Origin: GCA-003244245 sp049673305
GTDB taxonomy: Bacteria; Actinomycetota; Actinomycetes; Mycobacteriales; Pseudonocardiaceae
Assembly: GCA_049673305.1 (NCBI GenBank)
Contig: JBATXM010000185.1
Coordinates: forward strand, 16,799 to 80,798
DNA: 64,000 bases
Direction: 5' to 3'
Positions 15,006 through 23,643 of this stretch are shown here, in pieces; within the stretch, counting starts at the first letter, position 1, and each line of letters opens with the position of its first letter. Made by a program: the position numbers and the translations under genes. A model generated the notes under the pieces. It was not told the DNA's origin, made no database searches, and saw only the letters and a program-made list of their open reading frames with translations.

Positions 15006-16061
15006 TCACGAGCCACCAACCAGCGAGGTGGTGATCGGCAGACTCGAATCGGCGGGGATGTCGAGCGGTGACGGGGGCGCGCCGGCGGCGAGGAGGTGCG
15101 CCCCGAGCGCGGCCACCATGGCCCCGTTGTCGGTGCACAGTCGTGGTCGGGGGACCCTCAGCCGCACCCCGGCCGCTGCGCAACGGTCCCGCGCCACCGT
15201 GCGCAACCGGGAGTTTGCGGCTACTCCACCCCCGATGAGCAGGGTGTCAATGCCCTGATCGGCGGCGGCCCGGATCGCCTTGGCGGTGAGCACGTCGACC
15301 ACGGCTTCCTGGAAGGCTGCCGCCACGTCGGCTACCGGCACGGTGATCCGCTGGCGGGCCAGCGCCTCCACATGCCGGGCGACCGCAGTCTTGAGCCCAG
15401 AGAACGAGAAGTTGTAGCGCGCATCACCGGGACCGGTCAGGCCACGTGGGAATCGGACGCTGCCCGGGTCCCCATCCTGGGCGGCCCGGTCGATGAACGG
15501 CCCGCCGGGAAAACCCAACCCCAACAGGCGCGCCACCTTGTCGAACGCTTCCCCGGCAGCGTCGTCGACGGTAGCCCCCAGCGGGTGCAACGGCTCCACC
15601 AGCGAGGAGACCCGCAGCAGGCTGGAGTGCCCGCCGGAGACCAGCAGGGCCAGCGCAGGGGGCAGCGGACCGTGCTCCAGGGTGTCCACCGCGATATGCG
15701 CGGTGAGGTGGTTCACCCCGTACAGCGGGACGTCCCAGGCGCTCGCGTAGGCCTTGGCCGCAGCCACCCCGATCAGCAGCGCGCCAGCCAGCCCCGGCCC
15801 CGCAGTCACCGCCACCGCGTCCACATCGGCGGGCGTGACACCGGCGACCTGCAGTGCGCGACGCACCGTCGGCACCATCGCCTGCAGATGGGCCCGGGAC
15901 GCCACCTCGGGCACCACGCCGCCGAACCGGGCGTGCTCATCCACGCTGGACGCGATCTCATCAGCGAGCAGCGTGAGCGTCCCGTCGCAGGACAACCGCA
16001 CGACGCCCACTCCAGTCTCGTCGCAGGAGGACTCGATACCCAGCACGATGCCGGTGGTCAT
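15006..16061 (-). CDS. tsaD: tRNA N6-adenosine threonylcarbamoyltransferase TsaD
   Basis: 351 residues. TsaD transfers the threonylcarbamoyl group from TC-AMP to A37 of ANN-decoding tRNAs, with TsaB and TsaE. Motifs: GIESSCDETGVGVV at the start, the metal-binding VNHLTAHIAV (HxxxH), LALLVSGGHSSLL, GEAFDKVARLLGLGFPGGP, FSFSGLKTA, and GGGVAANSRLR near the end. The ATG overlaps the rimI stop by 4 bp. It belongs to the tsaE-tsaB-rimI-tsaD run and would normally be followed by groES, from which it is here separated by the accessory island. Confidence 0.96.
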   Translation of the reverse strand: MTTGIVLGIESSCDETGVGVVRLSCDGTLTLLADEIASSVDEHARFGGVVPEVASRAHLQAMVPTVRRALQVAGVTPADVDAVAVTAGPGLAGALLIGVAAAKAYASAWDVPLYGVNHLTAHIAVDTLEHGPLPPALALLVSGGHSSLLRVSSLVEPLHPLGATVDDAAGEAFDKVARLLGLGFPGGPFIDRAAQDGDPGSVRFPRGLTGPGDARYNFSFSGLKTAVARHVEALARQRITVPVADVAAAFQEAVVDVLTAKAIRAAADQGIDTLLIGGGVAANSRLRTVARDRCAAAGVRLRVPRPRLCTDNGAMVAALGAHLLAAGAPPSPLDIPADSSLPITTSLVGGS

Positions 16062-16498
16062 GGGCAGGCCGTCCGGCGCATGGTGAACGCGTCGGCTCCG
16101 CTGGCCTGGTAATAACCATGGCGGATACCAATCACCTCGAACCCCTCACTGCGGTACAGCTGGATCGCTGGCTCGTTGTCGGTTCGTACCTCAAGGAACA
16201 CCGTGGCGCCTGCGGCATGGTCCAGCGCCGCCCGCAACAACGCCCGGCCGATCCCGCGGCGCTGGTATGCCGGATCCACCGCGAGGGCGTGTATCTCCGC
16301 CTCCCGACCGCCGCAGGCCAGGCCCACATAGCCGACCAGCGAGTCACCCTCCCAGGCGGAAAGGTAACGATGACCCGCGGCCAGCGCCTCCAGGAACGCC
16401 GCTGGGCTCCACGGGTCGTCGAAGTCGAACAGCAGGTGCTCCAGTTCGGAGCAGCGCCCCACGTCGGCGGCGGACATCGGCTCAATCAGGACGCTCAT
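16058..16498 (-). CDS. rimI: Ribosomal protein alanine N-acetyltransferase RimI-like (GNAT)
   Basis: 146 residues, GNAT fold. The acetyl-CoA loop is AVDPAYQRRGIGRALL (RRGIGRA). Upstream lies YLSAWEGDSLVGYVGLACGG, and the C-terminal half has FLEVRTDNEPAIQLYRSEGF, the classical RimI stretch with the catalytic Tyr. It acetylates protein N-termini, S18 in E. coli; in actinobacteria the target range is broader. It overlaps both tsaD and tsaB by 4 bp (ATGA), so the three genes are translationally coupled. Confidence 0.92.
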   Translation of the reverse strand: MSVLIEPMSAADVGRCSELEHLLFDFDDPWSPAAFLEALAAGHRYLSAWEGDSLVGYVGLACGGREAEIHALAVDPAYQRRGIGRALLRAALDHAAGATVFLEVRTDNEPAIQLYRSEGFEVIGIRHGYYQASGADAFTMRRTACP

Positions 16499-17160
16499 AC
16501 CGGCATCACCCGCTTGCGCGGCCCAGGTTCCAGCGCGTCAGGGCGCCGCAGGTACAAGGGAGTGAACGGCCCAGGTAGCGCGCAGGCCCGCACCGCCGCC
16601 GCTACCACGGCGAGCAGTCCGGCCGGGTCGGGGTACCGAGGAGGCACCACCGCCACTCCCACCGGGGCCACCAGCGCATCGGCAACCCCGGCCACCCGAG
16701 ACACGCTGGTCAACGGCAGATCACTCGGCCGGCCCACGTGCGGACCGTCGACCCGGATGCCGGAGCAGTCGTAGCGCGCCCAGTAAACCTCCCGCCGCCG
16801 CGCATCGCTCACCACCACCAGTGGGCTGCCAGCACCCGCCCGATAGGCGATCGCGTCGAGGCTGCCCACGGGGTACACCGGGATGCGCAGCGCATCACCC
16901 AGAGCCGCGGCGGTGACCATCCCGACCCGCAGCCCGGTGAACGGACCGGGACCCGCCCCGCACACCACTGCAGCAAGCTCCCCCATTGACACCTCGGCAC
17001 TGGCCAATACCGAGCACACCGAGGGCATGAGCAGCTCGCCGTGCGCCCGGGCGTCCACGGTGACCTGCTCAGCGAGGACCTCCGGCGAGCCCACCGGGGG
17101 CAACCGCAGGACTCCGGCGGTCACCGCGGCGCTCGATGTGTCTACAGCCAACACCAACAC
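16495..17160 (-). CDS. tsaB: tRNA threonylcarbamoyladenosine biosynthesis protein TsaB
   Basis: 221 residues. ASKHA-fold partner of TsaD, without its own catalytic metal site. The start MLVLAVDTSSAAVTAGV is the family signature; next come HGELLMPSVCSVLA and VVCGAGPGPFTGLRVGMVTA, and VYPVGSLDAIAYRAG follows. TsaB is needed to assemble the TsaBDE complex for t6A37. It ends with a 4-bp overlap into rimI and begins 11 bp after tsaE. Confidence 0.93.
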   Translation of the reverse strand: MLVLAVDTSSAAVTAGVLRLPPVGSPEVLAEQVTVDARAHGELLMPSVCSVLASAEVSMGELAAVVCGAGPGPFTGLRVGMVTAAALGDALRIPVYPVGSLDAIAYRAGAGSPLVVVSDARRREVYWARYDCSGIRVDGPHVGRPSDLPLTSVSRVAGVADALVAPVGVAVVPPRYPDPAGLLAVVAAAVRACALPGPFTPLYLRRPDALEPGPRKRVMPV

Positions 17161-17171
17161 GAACGAGGAGC

Positions 17172-17705
17172 TTACGGATCACGTGTCGGGGGCTCGCAGC
17201 ACGGCGTCGCCAGGCAAGCGGGTTCCGGTATCAACCGGGCCGGACCGCGCAGCCGCGCGACCCGCCTACCAGCACCACCGTCATCGCTGGGTTCACCACC
17301 GGGTTCATCGCTGGGCCAGCCGAGCCGGATCAGCAGGTGCTCGTCGGCCAGCCGCTCGGCCATGCCCTCACCCCATTCCACGACCACGGCGGCGGTGAGC
17401 AGGTCGGTGTCCAGGTCGAGGTCATCCAGCTCAGCCAGGCCACCGAGCCGGTAGGCGTCGACGTGTACCAGCGGCACTCCGCGCCCACCGGGTAATGGCG
17501 GGTGCACCCGAGCGATCACGAAGGTGGGGGAGGTCACCGGCCCGGCGACCCCCAGCCCGCTGCCAATACCGCGAGCCAGCACCGTCTTGCCCGCTCCCAA
17601 CGGCCCGGACAGCACCACCACGTCACCCGGGCGCAGGAGCTCGCCCACAGCGCGGCCCAGACGCTCGGTATCCCCCACGCTCGCCAGCTCCAGCACCAGG
17701 CTCAT
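17172..17705 (-). CDS. tsaE: tRNA threonylcarbamoyladenosine biosynthesis ATPase TsaE
   Basis: 177 residues. P-loop ATPase that drives cycling of the TsaBD complex. Walker A is SGPLGAGKTVLARGIGSGLG near residue 35. Then come TSPTFVIARVH and VHVDAYRLGGLAELDDLDLD, and VVVEWGEGMAERL, the conserved tail with the Trp. The C-terminal 30 residues are variable. Its position upstream of tsaB completes the t6A trio in one operon. Confidence 0.93.
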   Translation of the reverse strand: MSLVLELASVGDTERLGRAVGELLRPGDVVVLSGPLGAGKTVLARGIGSGLGVAGPVTSPTFVIARVHPPLPGGRGVPLVHVDAYRLGGLAELDDLDLDTDLLTAAVVVEWGEGMAERLADEHLLIRLGWPSDEPGGEPSDDGGAGRRVARLRGPARLIPEPACLATPCCEPPTRDP

Positions 17706-17727
17706 GCCCCATTCTCCCCGCTTCTCA

Positions 17728-18705
17728 CTAGCTTCTCCCTGCGGGTGGGGGCTCTGCGCAGCGGGACAGCAAGTCCAGGAGGTGCTTGTTGACGATCTTC
17801 GGCGCTTCCAGCATCGTCATGTGGCCCGACCCCGGTACCCGCACCAGTTCGACGTCGGGCAGCAGCGTCGCGATCGCCTCGGAGTGCTCGTACTGAATCA
17901 ATCGGTCAGCGTCAGAGCCGAGCACCAGCGCCTTGGCGTACCGCAGGCCAGCCAGCGCGGCATACCGGTTGTGCGTCCCGAAAGTCGCCAGGAAATCGGT
18001 CATGACTTCGAATGAGGTCGCTCTGATCATCAGGTGCATCAGCTCGACCAGCGCCGGATTGACCGCCTCGTCGCCGAAGGTGAGCTTGCGGGTCAGGCGC
18101 CGGAGCAGGCTCCCGCAGATGTCGCGCCCACGCTCGACCGCGCGCGCGCTGGGCCCCCAGCGGGACAGCAGCGCGAGCACCGGCATTAACGGGTTTCGCC
18201 GGGACAGGATCGGCTTGGGCAGGCCCGACCGGCCGATGTCCCCGGCGCTGGTGTTGAGGAAAGCCACCCCGCAGATCTGCTCGACGAACAGCTCAGGGTT
18301 GTGCTCGGCCAACGCCATGATCGTCATACCGCCGAGGGAATGCCCGATCAGCACGACCCGCCCTTCGGTGCCTTCTTCGGGGGCGGTGGCACGGATCACC
18401 GCGGCCAGGTCTCGGCCGAGCTGCTCAATGGTGCACGCTCGTCGCGGCGAACGCCCGGAGCGACCGTGGCTGCGGTGGTCGTAGAGCACCTGGCGGATCC
18501 GGGGCGCGGTGGAATGCGCCAAGCCGTCTCGCTGGAAAAGCCACGACCGCCGGTCCAGCGTGTAGCCGTGGACCAGGACGGCGGTGAGCTCGGGCACTCC
18601 CCCATCGGCCGGGTCGAGCTCCTCCACCGACAGCTCCACCCCGTCATCGGCCACGACCCGGTACTCGCGGTCCGGTGGGAGCACGGCCGGCAGGTCGGCC
18701 GTCAC
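17728..18705 (-). CDS. Alpha/beta-hydrolase fold protein
   Basis: 325 residues from the GTG at 18705, which overlaps the alr stop (GTGA); this is preferred over the longer frame running into alr. The hydrolase fold is clear: VLVHGYTLDRRSWLFQRDGL with the oxyanion HG, VLYDHRSHGRSGRSP, the nucleophile elbow VVLIGHSLGGMTIMALA, the acid in VLGSDADRLI, and the catalytic His in VPGSGHMTMLEAP. Substrate unknown. It is wedged between tsaE and alr in many actinobacteria, so it may have a housekeeping role in lipid or ester turnover. Confidence 0.88.
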   Translation of the reverse strand: MTADLPAVLPPDREYRVVADDGVELSVEELDPADGGVPELTAVLVHGYTLDRRSWLFQRDGLAHSTAPRIRQVLYDHRSHGRSGRSPRRACTIEQLGRDLAAVIRATAPEEGTEGRVVLIGHSLGGMTIMALAEHNPELFVEQICGVAFLNTSAGDIGRSGLPKPILSRRNPLMPVLALLSRWGPSARAVERGRDICGSLLRRLTRKLTFGDEAVNPALVELMHLMIRATSFEVMTDFLATFGTHNRYAALAGLRYAKALVLGSDADRLIQYEHSEAIATLLPDVELVRVPGSGHMTMLEAPKIVNKHLLDLLSRCAEPPPAGRS

Positions 18706-19832
18706 CAGCGACCGAGTACCGTCCTGGTCAACCGGGGCCGTACCATCCCCGCGACCACCTCGTAATGGATGGTGCCCAGCTTGTCCGCCCACTCCGCCGC
18801 AGTCGGAGCTCCGGCTTGCCCGGGGCCGAAGAAGACCACTTCAGCGCCCTCGGCGACCGGGGCGTCCCCGCAGTCGACCATCACCTGGTCCATGCACACC
18901 CTTCCCACCACCGGGCGGCGCCGGCCGGCCAGCCACACGTCCAGCTGGCCGGTGAGCAGCCGTGGTACACCGTCGGCATAACCGGCGGGGACCAACGCCA
19001 GGGTGGTCTCCCGGTGGGTATGCCAGACGTGTCCGTATGACACCCCCTCGCCGGCTGGGACGCGTTTGACCATCGCGACCTGCGAGCGCAGCGTCATCGC
19101 TGGTCGAAGATGATAACTCACTCCGGGTACCGGGGAGAGCCCGTAGACGGCAATGCCGGGACGGACCAGGTCATAGTGCAGGTCGGGCCGGGTCAACGTG
19201 GCCGCGGAGTTCGCCAGGTGCCGCAGCGGTCGCAACCCGGCATCCCGGGCCACCTGGTAGGCCTCCGCGAAGTACCGCACCTGCTGCTCGATGATCGGGT
19301 GCCCGGGATCGTCGGCATGCGCGAGGTGTGACCAGATCGCGACGACCTCGACGCCGGGGGTGGCCGCTGCGGCGTGGACCAGGCCGGGCCACTGGTGCCG
19401 GCAGGCGCCGCCGCGGGTCAGCCCGGTGTCAACCTTGAGATGCACTCGAGCGGCCCGGCCGAGCACCGCTGCGGCAGCGGCGACGGTTGCCAGTTGAGCG
19501 GTGGAGTAGATGCCGAGGTCTACCCCGGCGGCCACGCCAGCGGCGAGGTCCTCACCGGGAGCGTGCAGCCAGGCCAGCACGGGAGCCGCAATTCCGCCAT
19601 GGCGCAGCGCGAGTGCTTCATCGATGCCGCACACACCCAGCGCGCTGGCTCCCGCCTGCAGCGCCGCCACGGCGACGTCAAGCGCGCCGTGGCCGTAACC
19701 ATCAGCCTTGACCACCGCCATCGTCGCGGCGCCGGACCCGGCGGCGCACCCGGCGAGGACTCCGACGTTGTGCCGGATCGCGTCGAGGTCGATCACCACT
19801 TCGGCCCGGGGACGCGGGGACAGCTCTGACAT
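18702..19832 (-). CDS. alr: Alanine racemase
   Basis: 376 residues from the ATG at 19832 (MSELSPRPRAEVVIDLDAIR); the upstream in-frame extension lies inside nnrD. PLP-dependent interconversion of L- and D-alanine for peptidoglycan. The PLP Lys is K42 in MAVVKADGYGHGA. Other signatures are the barrel strands VHLKVDTGLTRGG and WSHLAHADDPGH, and the C-terminal domain GEGVSYGHVWHT with the second catalytic Tyr and VGRVCMDQVMVDCGD. It lies 11 bp downstream of nnrD and overlaps the hydrolase gene. Confidence 0.95.
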   Translation of the reverse strand: MSELSPRPRAEVVIDLDAIRHNVGVLAGCAAGSGAATMAVVKADGYGHGALDVAVAALQAGASALGVCGIDEALALRHGGIAAPVLAWLHAPGEDLAAGVAAGVDLGIYSTAQLATVAAAAAVLGRAARVHLKVDTGLTRGGACRHQWPGLVHAAAATPGVEVVAIWSHLAHADDPGHPIIEQQVRYFAEAYQVARDAGLRPLRHLANSAATLTRPDLHYDLVRPGIAVYGLSPVPGVSYHLRPAMTLRSQVAMVKRVPAGEGVSYGHVWHTHRETTLALVPAGYADGVPRLLTGQLDVWLAGRRRPVVGRVCMDQVMVDCGDAPVAEGAEVVFFGPGQAGAPTAAEWADKLGTIHYEVVAGMVRPRLTRTVLGRW

Positions 19833-19843
19833 TGTGGTTATTC

Positions 19844-21322
19844 TCACACGCGGGCTGCCGAACGGAGGGCGCGGATCGCGTCGGACAGAGCTGCCTGGAT
19901 CGCCGACGCGGGCGCCGGGGCGGCAGAGCTGGATGTACCGCCCTGGGCGGCGATGGCGGCGGCGAGCTCCTGGGCGTGCACTGCGGCGGCCGCTGCGGTG
20001 CACGGCTCCAGCCCGGCGGCCAGCAACGCGCCGAGCACACCGGTGAGGACATCGCCGGAGCCCGCGGTGGCTGGCCAGGACGAGCGAGCTGGGTTCACCA
20101 GCACCCGCCCGTCCGGCGCGGCGACGATGGTGGTGTTGCCCTTGAGCACCAGCACCGCGTCACACCGGCGAGCGGCGTCCCGGGCGGCGGTGACCCGATC
20201 GGTGCCGGGCAGCGTGCCGGTGAGCCGCTCGAACTCCCGATCGTGCGGGGTGAGGACCAGCGGGGTGCCTGGGTCACGGTGATCCGCCAGCTCGGGATAC
20301 CGGGCCAACAGGGTGATCGCGTCGGCGTCAACCACCACCGGCACCCCCGCGGCCAGCACGTGGGCCAGCGCGTGGCGTCCGGCGGCGCCGGTGCCCAATC
20401 CCGGCCCGACGGCCCAGGCCTGCACCCGCCCGGCGTCACACACCGACCCGGTGGCCACCACCTCCGGCCAGCGCCCACGTACCGCGTCGGCGGCCGTGCC
20501 AGCGAAGCGCACCAGGCCCGAGGTAGCCAGCACCGCAGCTCCCGCGCAGAGCACCGCCGCCCCGGGGTAGTCCGCCGAACCCGCGGCGATCCCCACCACA
20601 CCCTGGGTGTACTTGTCGCTGGTCGGGCCCGGCACCGGCCACAGCGCACCGATCTCGGCGGCGGTGAGCACCCGCAGGTCAGGCTCCCCCAGCTCGCCGA
20701 GCAACCCGATGTCCACCAGGTGCACCGGGCCGCAGCGCCAGGGGGCGAGCAGGTGCACCGGCTTGCGGGCACCGAAAGTGACCGTCTCGGTGGCGGTGAC
20801 GGCGGGTCCCTGGGCAGCGCCGGTGTCCGGGTCCACCCCGGAGGGCGAGTCCACCGCGATGATCGGCACCCGGACCGCCGCCACCAGCTGAGCGGCCGCC
20901 GGGCGCAGCCCACCGCGCCCGGAGAGCCCGACGATCCCGTCCAGCACGAGGTGGGCGCGATCTGGCAGCTGGTCGGCGACCTGCCCACCGGCCCGGAGCA
21001 ACGCGGCCAGACCCTGCGGGTGGGCGCGCTGCGGGTCCAGCAGCACAGCGGTGACCGCCACCCCCCGACGGCGCAGGTACGCGCCAGCCCACAGCGTGTC
21101 CCCACCGTTGTTTCCAGCCCCGACCAGCAGCGCGACGTGCCGGCCGGACACCCCGCCGGATCGCTGCGCCAGCACCGCCGTTGCCCGGCTGGCCAGCCCG
21201 AACGCGGCGCGGCGCATCAGGACGCTCGCCGGCACGCGCCCGAGCAGGGCGTCTTCAGCGGCGCGCACCCGGGCCACCGCCCACGCGCCCTGTGCGTGCC
21301 GGCGCGAGTTGTCACGGACCAT
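19844..21322 (-). CDS. nnrD: Bifunctional NAD(P)H-hydrate epimerase/dehydratase
   Basis: 492 residues. The N-terminal YjeF_N epimerase part (about 1-210) has LLVGAGNNGGDTLWAGAYLR and VDSPSGVDPDTG. The C-terminal ADP-dependent dehydratase part (about 220-492) has SDKYTQGVVGIAAGS, VVVDADAITLLA, VLTPHDREFERL, VLKGNTTIVAAPDGR and the nucleotide-binding ATAGSGDVLTGVLGALLA. Together they repair hydrated NAD(P)H. The start is the ATG at 21322, with GAGG 11 nt upstream. It heads the operon toward alr. Confidence 0.95.
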   Translation of the reverse strand: MVRDNSRRHAQGAWAVARVRAAEDALLGRVPASVLMRRAAFGLASRATAVLAQRSGGVSGRHVALLVGAGNNGGDTLWAGAYLRRRGVAVTAVLLDPQRAHPQGLAALLRAGGQVADQLPDRAHLVLDGIVGLSGRGGLRPAAAQLVAAVRVPIIAVDSPSGVDPDTGAAQGPAVTATETVTFGARKPVHLLAPWRCGPVHLVDIGLLGELGEPDLRVLTAAEIGALWPVPGPTSDKYTQGVVGIAAGSADYPGAAVLCAGAAVLATSGLVRFAGTAADAVRGRWPEVVATGSVCDAGRVQAWAVGPGLGTGAAGRHALAHVLAAGVPVVVDADAITLLARYPELADHRDPGTPLVLTPHDREFERLTGTLPGTDRVTAARDAARRCDAVLVLKGNTTIVAAPDGRVLVNPARSSWPATAGSGDVLTGVLGALLAAGLEPCTAAAAAVHAQELAAAIAAQGGTSSSAAPAPASAIQAALSDAIRALRSAARV

Positions 21323-21339
21323 TGTATTTTGTGACCTCG

Positions 21340-21744
21340 CTACTCGATGGGCTCATCAGCGAGCTCACCGACTGGCACGTCTGCACTAGACCCCTGCGGA
21401 CACGTCCACGCCGGCCAACCTGGCCCGGCAGGAGTGAGTTCGCGGGGATGGTGATGACCGGGCCGGCACGTCGGCCAGACCACGGACGCACCGCTTGCCG
21501 TCCGGCACTCGAGCAGTCGATCCTGCACGAATCCGGCCGCGCTTCGAACCTGCTCGGGATCAGTCGCACCCGGATCGACCGGCAACGGCCCGAGCGTCTG
21601 GCCATCAACGATCAGCTCGGCGAGCACCTGCCCATCGTCTGCTCTCCCCACGAGACCGCCGAGCTGTGCAGCGTGACCACCGGCGACGAGGTCACGGATG
21701 ATCGGCCCAAACGAGCGCTCAACCATCGCCATGTCCGAGGACAC
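21340..21744 (-). CDS. Hypothetical protein downstream of a secreted protein
   Basis: 134 residues from the GTG at 21744, placed by GGGAG 6 nt upstream. The first half looks folded (MVERSFGPIIRDLVAGGHAA, DDGQVLAELIVDGQTLGPLP). The second half is low in secondary structure with three Cys, and the tail is acidic (VGELADEPIE). No family recognised. It is encoded 31 bp after the signal-peptide protein and may be its partner. Confidence 0.45.
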   Translation of the reverse strand: MSSDMAMVERSFGPIIRDLVAGGHAAQLGGLVGRADDGQVLAELIVDGQTLGPLPVDPGATDPEQVRSAAGFVQDRLLECRTASGASVVWPTCRPGHHHPRELTPAGPGWPAWTCPQGSSADVPVGELADEPIE

Positions 21745-21775
21745 CATCATCTCCCAGTGCTTCCCGGCCTCGGTG

Positions 21776-22219
21776 TCACCCTGCGTAAACACAGTTGACG
21801 AACCCGTAGCCGCCCCGCGAGGGTTGGGCAACCGAGGTCCATGTCCACAGAAACGATACTTCGCTTCCAGCGTGCATCGTGTAGGTTCCGCCGCCGAACC
21901 GCTGGAAGGTCCGTGGCAGCGGACCGTGGAACTGGTAGTTCCACGGCTCGACGTGTGGGTCGTAGACATTGGCCCGGTTGTTGTCAACGTAGATCTGCGC
22001 ACTCAGTTTCACGACGCCGAATGAGGCGTTGGCCGGCGTCAGCTGAACCAACCAGGGAATGCCGGCAGTCGGCGATTGTTGAAGCGTCGCGACCGAGGCC
22101 TTGTCGTTGAAGGTGCCCATGCATGCACGCAGCTCTCCGGCGATGGCTGCGGATGGCATGACGACTAGCGCCAAGAGCACTGCGACCATACTGGCCGCCA
22201 CGGCAAGAAACCGATGCAC
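21776..22219 (-). CDS. Secreted hypothetical protein
   Basis: 147 residues from the GTG at 22219 (VHRFLAVAASMVAVLLALVV), which gives a signal peptide ending around AAIAG with a G-rich ribosome site just upstream. The mature part has beta-rich sequence (PWLVQLTPANASFGVVKLSA, TYTMHAGSEVSFLWTW) and two Cys at its ends (RACMG, VNCVY), likely a disulfide. It resembles small secreted actinobacterial proteins of unknown role. Confidence 0.6.
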   Translation of the reverse strand: MHRFLAVAASMVAVLLALVVMPSAAIAGELRACMGTFNDKASVATLQQSPTAGIPWLVQLTPANASFGVVKLSAQIYVDNNRANVYDPHVEPWNYQFHGPLPRTFQRFGGGTYTMHAGSEVSFLWTWTSVAQPSRGGYGFVNCVYAG

Positions 22220-22383
22220 AGGACCCCCCACATCGTGCGGCACATGCTCGACAGGACCGTACCGACTCGGTACTGCACAGACGTCCGCGACACCCCGCGC
22301 AGAGCTCCGCACCATCAATCCGTGATCATCTCCGAGTACGTCGGGCCGCAGCCGTGTGCTGCGCTCAGGCAACTGCGCTGTCG

Positions 22384-23643
22384 TCAGGAGAGGAGCAAGA
22401 TGGCGTCCCATCGGGTGGGGACTGGTTGCGCTGGTAGCTGTCCATGATCTGCGAGGGCGAGGGCGACGCCGGCTGATCCGGTGAGCAGGCCGGGTTCATC
22501 GGAGAGCAAGCCGTGGTGCAGGTGCCGGAAGGCGAAGATGAGCTGCGGGTTGAATGCAGCGGTGACGGCTGCTGCTGCGCGGTCGCCGGTGCTACCTTGG
22601 CTGGCAATCGCGCTCTGGAGGACTCCGGCGTGTCCGTGGCACAAGGTCGGTCCTTCGACGTCCCAAAGATCTGCTGGGCGGTCGGCGAGGGATGCGATGG
22701 CGGCTTCACCGGCCGTGGTCAGCTCGGCCGTGGTCAGCTGGGGGTCTGCGAGTGCGCTGCCGGCGAGGATGAGGGCGCGGCCGATTCCGGGGGCACCGTA
22801 GCACCAGGCGTCGCGTCGTCCGGCGCTCGGCTGAGTGGTGTCGCTGTCCAGTTCGTCGCCCGTGACGTAGGGCGCCCAGCTGTGCGCGGCGTCCGTGCGC
22901 CAGCGCAGCAGCCAGTGTGCCGCGCTCTGGATTGCTGCGCGCTGCCCAGCGACGGACCATCCGGCCGCGTGTGCTGTCGCGAGCAGGGAGACGGGACCGG
23001 CGATGCCATGTGCCATTCCTGTGGTCGCTGCGCCGGACGGGTGGACGGTCATCGCTGAGGACTGCTCACCGGCGGGTAGCCACCAGCCGGGTCTTCTGCC
23101 GTACTGAGTGTTGATCATCGAGGTGAGCGTGCGGAGGGCTGCGAGGAGCCCGGACTCGGCCGTGTCGTATCCGGCGGTGAGCGCTGCGAGCAGGACTCTG
23201 CCAATGCCGGCCAGTCCGTTGATCGCGTCGTACATCGGCCACGGCGTGCCCACGCCACCGGACCGTAAGTGTTCTTCGCGGCCCTGAGCGAGGTCGACGG
23301 CACGGGCAGCCAGCCAGCGGACAGCCCGTGCGGTCACGGTCCGTTGTGAGTCGGGGTCAGGCAGGTACGCCGACCCGATGATGAGCGATGCCGCCAGTCC
23401 TCCGGGGCTGCTGAAGGTGCCCGCAGCTCCCCGGTGAGGACCTGGGTTCTGGGCGGCCGCAGTCCAGTGGCGGCGCGCTGCCTGCGCGAACACGGATTCC
23501 ACGGCGGCAAGGCGGGCGTGTAGCAGCGCGGTACCCGCCAGCCCGTTGAGGAATCCTCCCACTGGGACGGCGGCAAGGATCTTGTCGGTGTCCAGCAGCC
23601 GTTCGGCGGTCGCCAGCGCTTGCTGTCGGCTGACGCTGGTCAT
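22384..23643 (-). CDS. lanC: LanC-like lanthionine synthetase cyclase
   Basis: 419 residues from the ATG at 23643, overlapping the lanB fragment stop (ATGA). It is a helical toroid protein that adds Cys thiols to dehydrated Ser/Thr in a precursor peptide. The zinc ligands are visible: C281 in WCYGAPGIG, and C335-H336 in LCHGHAGVLQ. Other LanC repeats are GGFLNGLAGTALLHA, YDAINGLAGIGRVLL, GMAHGIAGPVSLLA and GLLTGSAGVALAL. It appears intact, but its partner LanB is truncated, so cyclase function may already be redundant. Confidence 0.9.
   Translation of the reverse strand: MTSVSRQQALATAERLLDTDKILAAVPVGGFLNGLAGTALLHARLAAVESVFAQAARRHWTAAAQNPGPHRGAAGTFSSPGGLAASLIIGSAYLPDPDSQRTVTARAVRWLAARAVDLAQGREEHLRSGGVGTPWPMYDAINGLAGIGRVLLAALTAGYDTAESGLLAALRTLTSMINTQYGRRPGWWLPAGEQSSAMTVHPSGAATTGMAHGIAGPVSLLATAHAAGWSVAGQRAAIQSAAHWLLRWRTDAAHSWAPYVTGDELDSDTTQPSAGRRDAWCYGAPGIGRALILAGSALADPQLTTAELTTAGEAAIASLADRPADLWDVEGPTLCHGHAGVLQSAIASQGSTGDRAAAAVTAAFNPQLIFAFRHLHHGLLSDEPGLLTGSAGVALALADHGQLPAQPVPTRWDAILLLS

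Noticed and set aside
19832..21334. 500-codon plus-strand frame opposite nnrD
   Set aside because: His/Gly/Arg-rich antisense frame; nnrD on the minus strand is fully supported by motifs.
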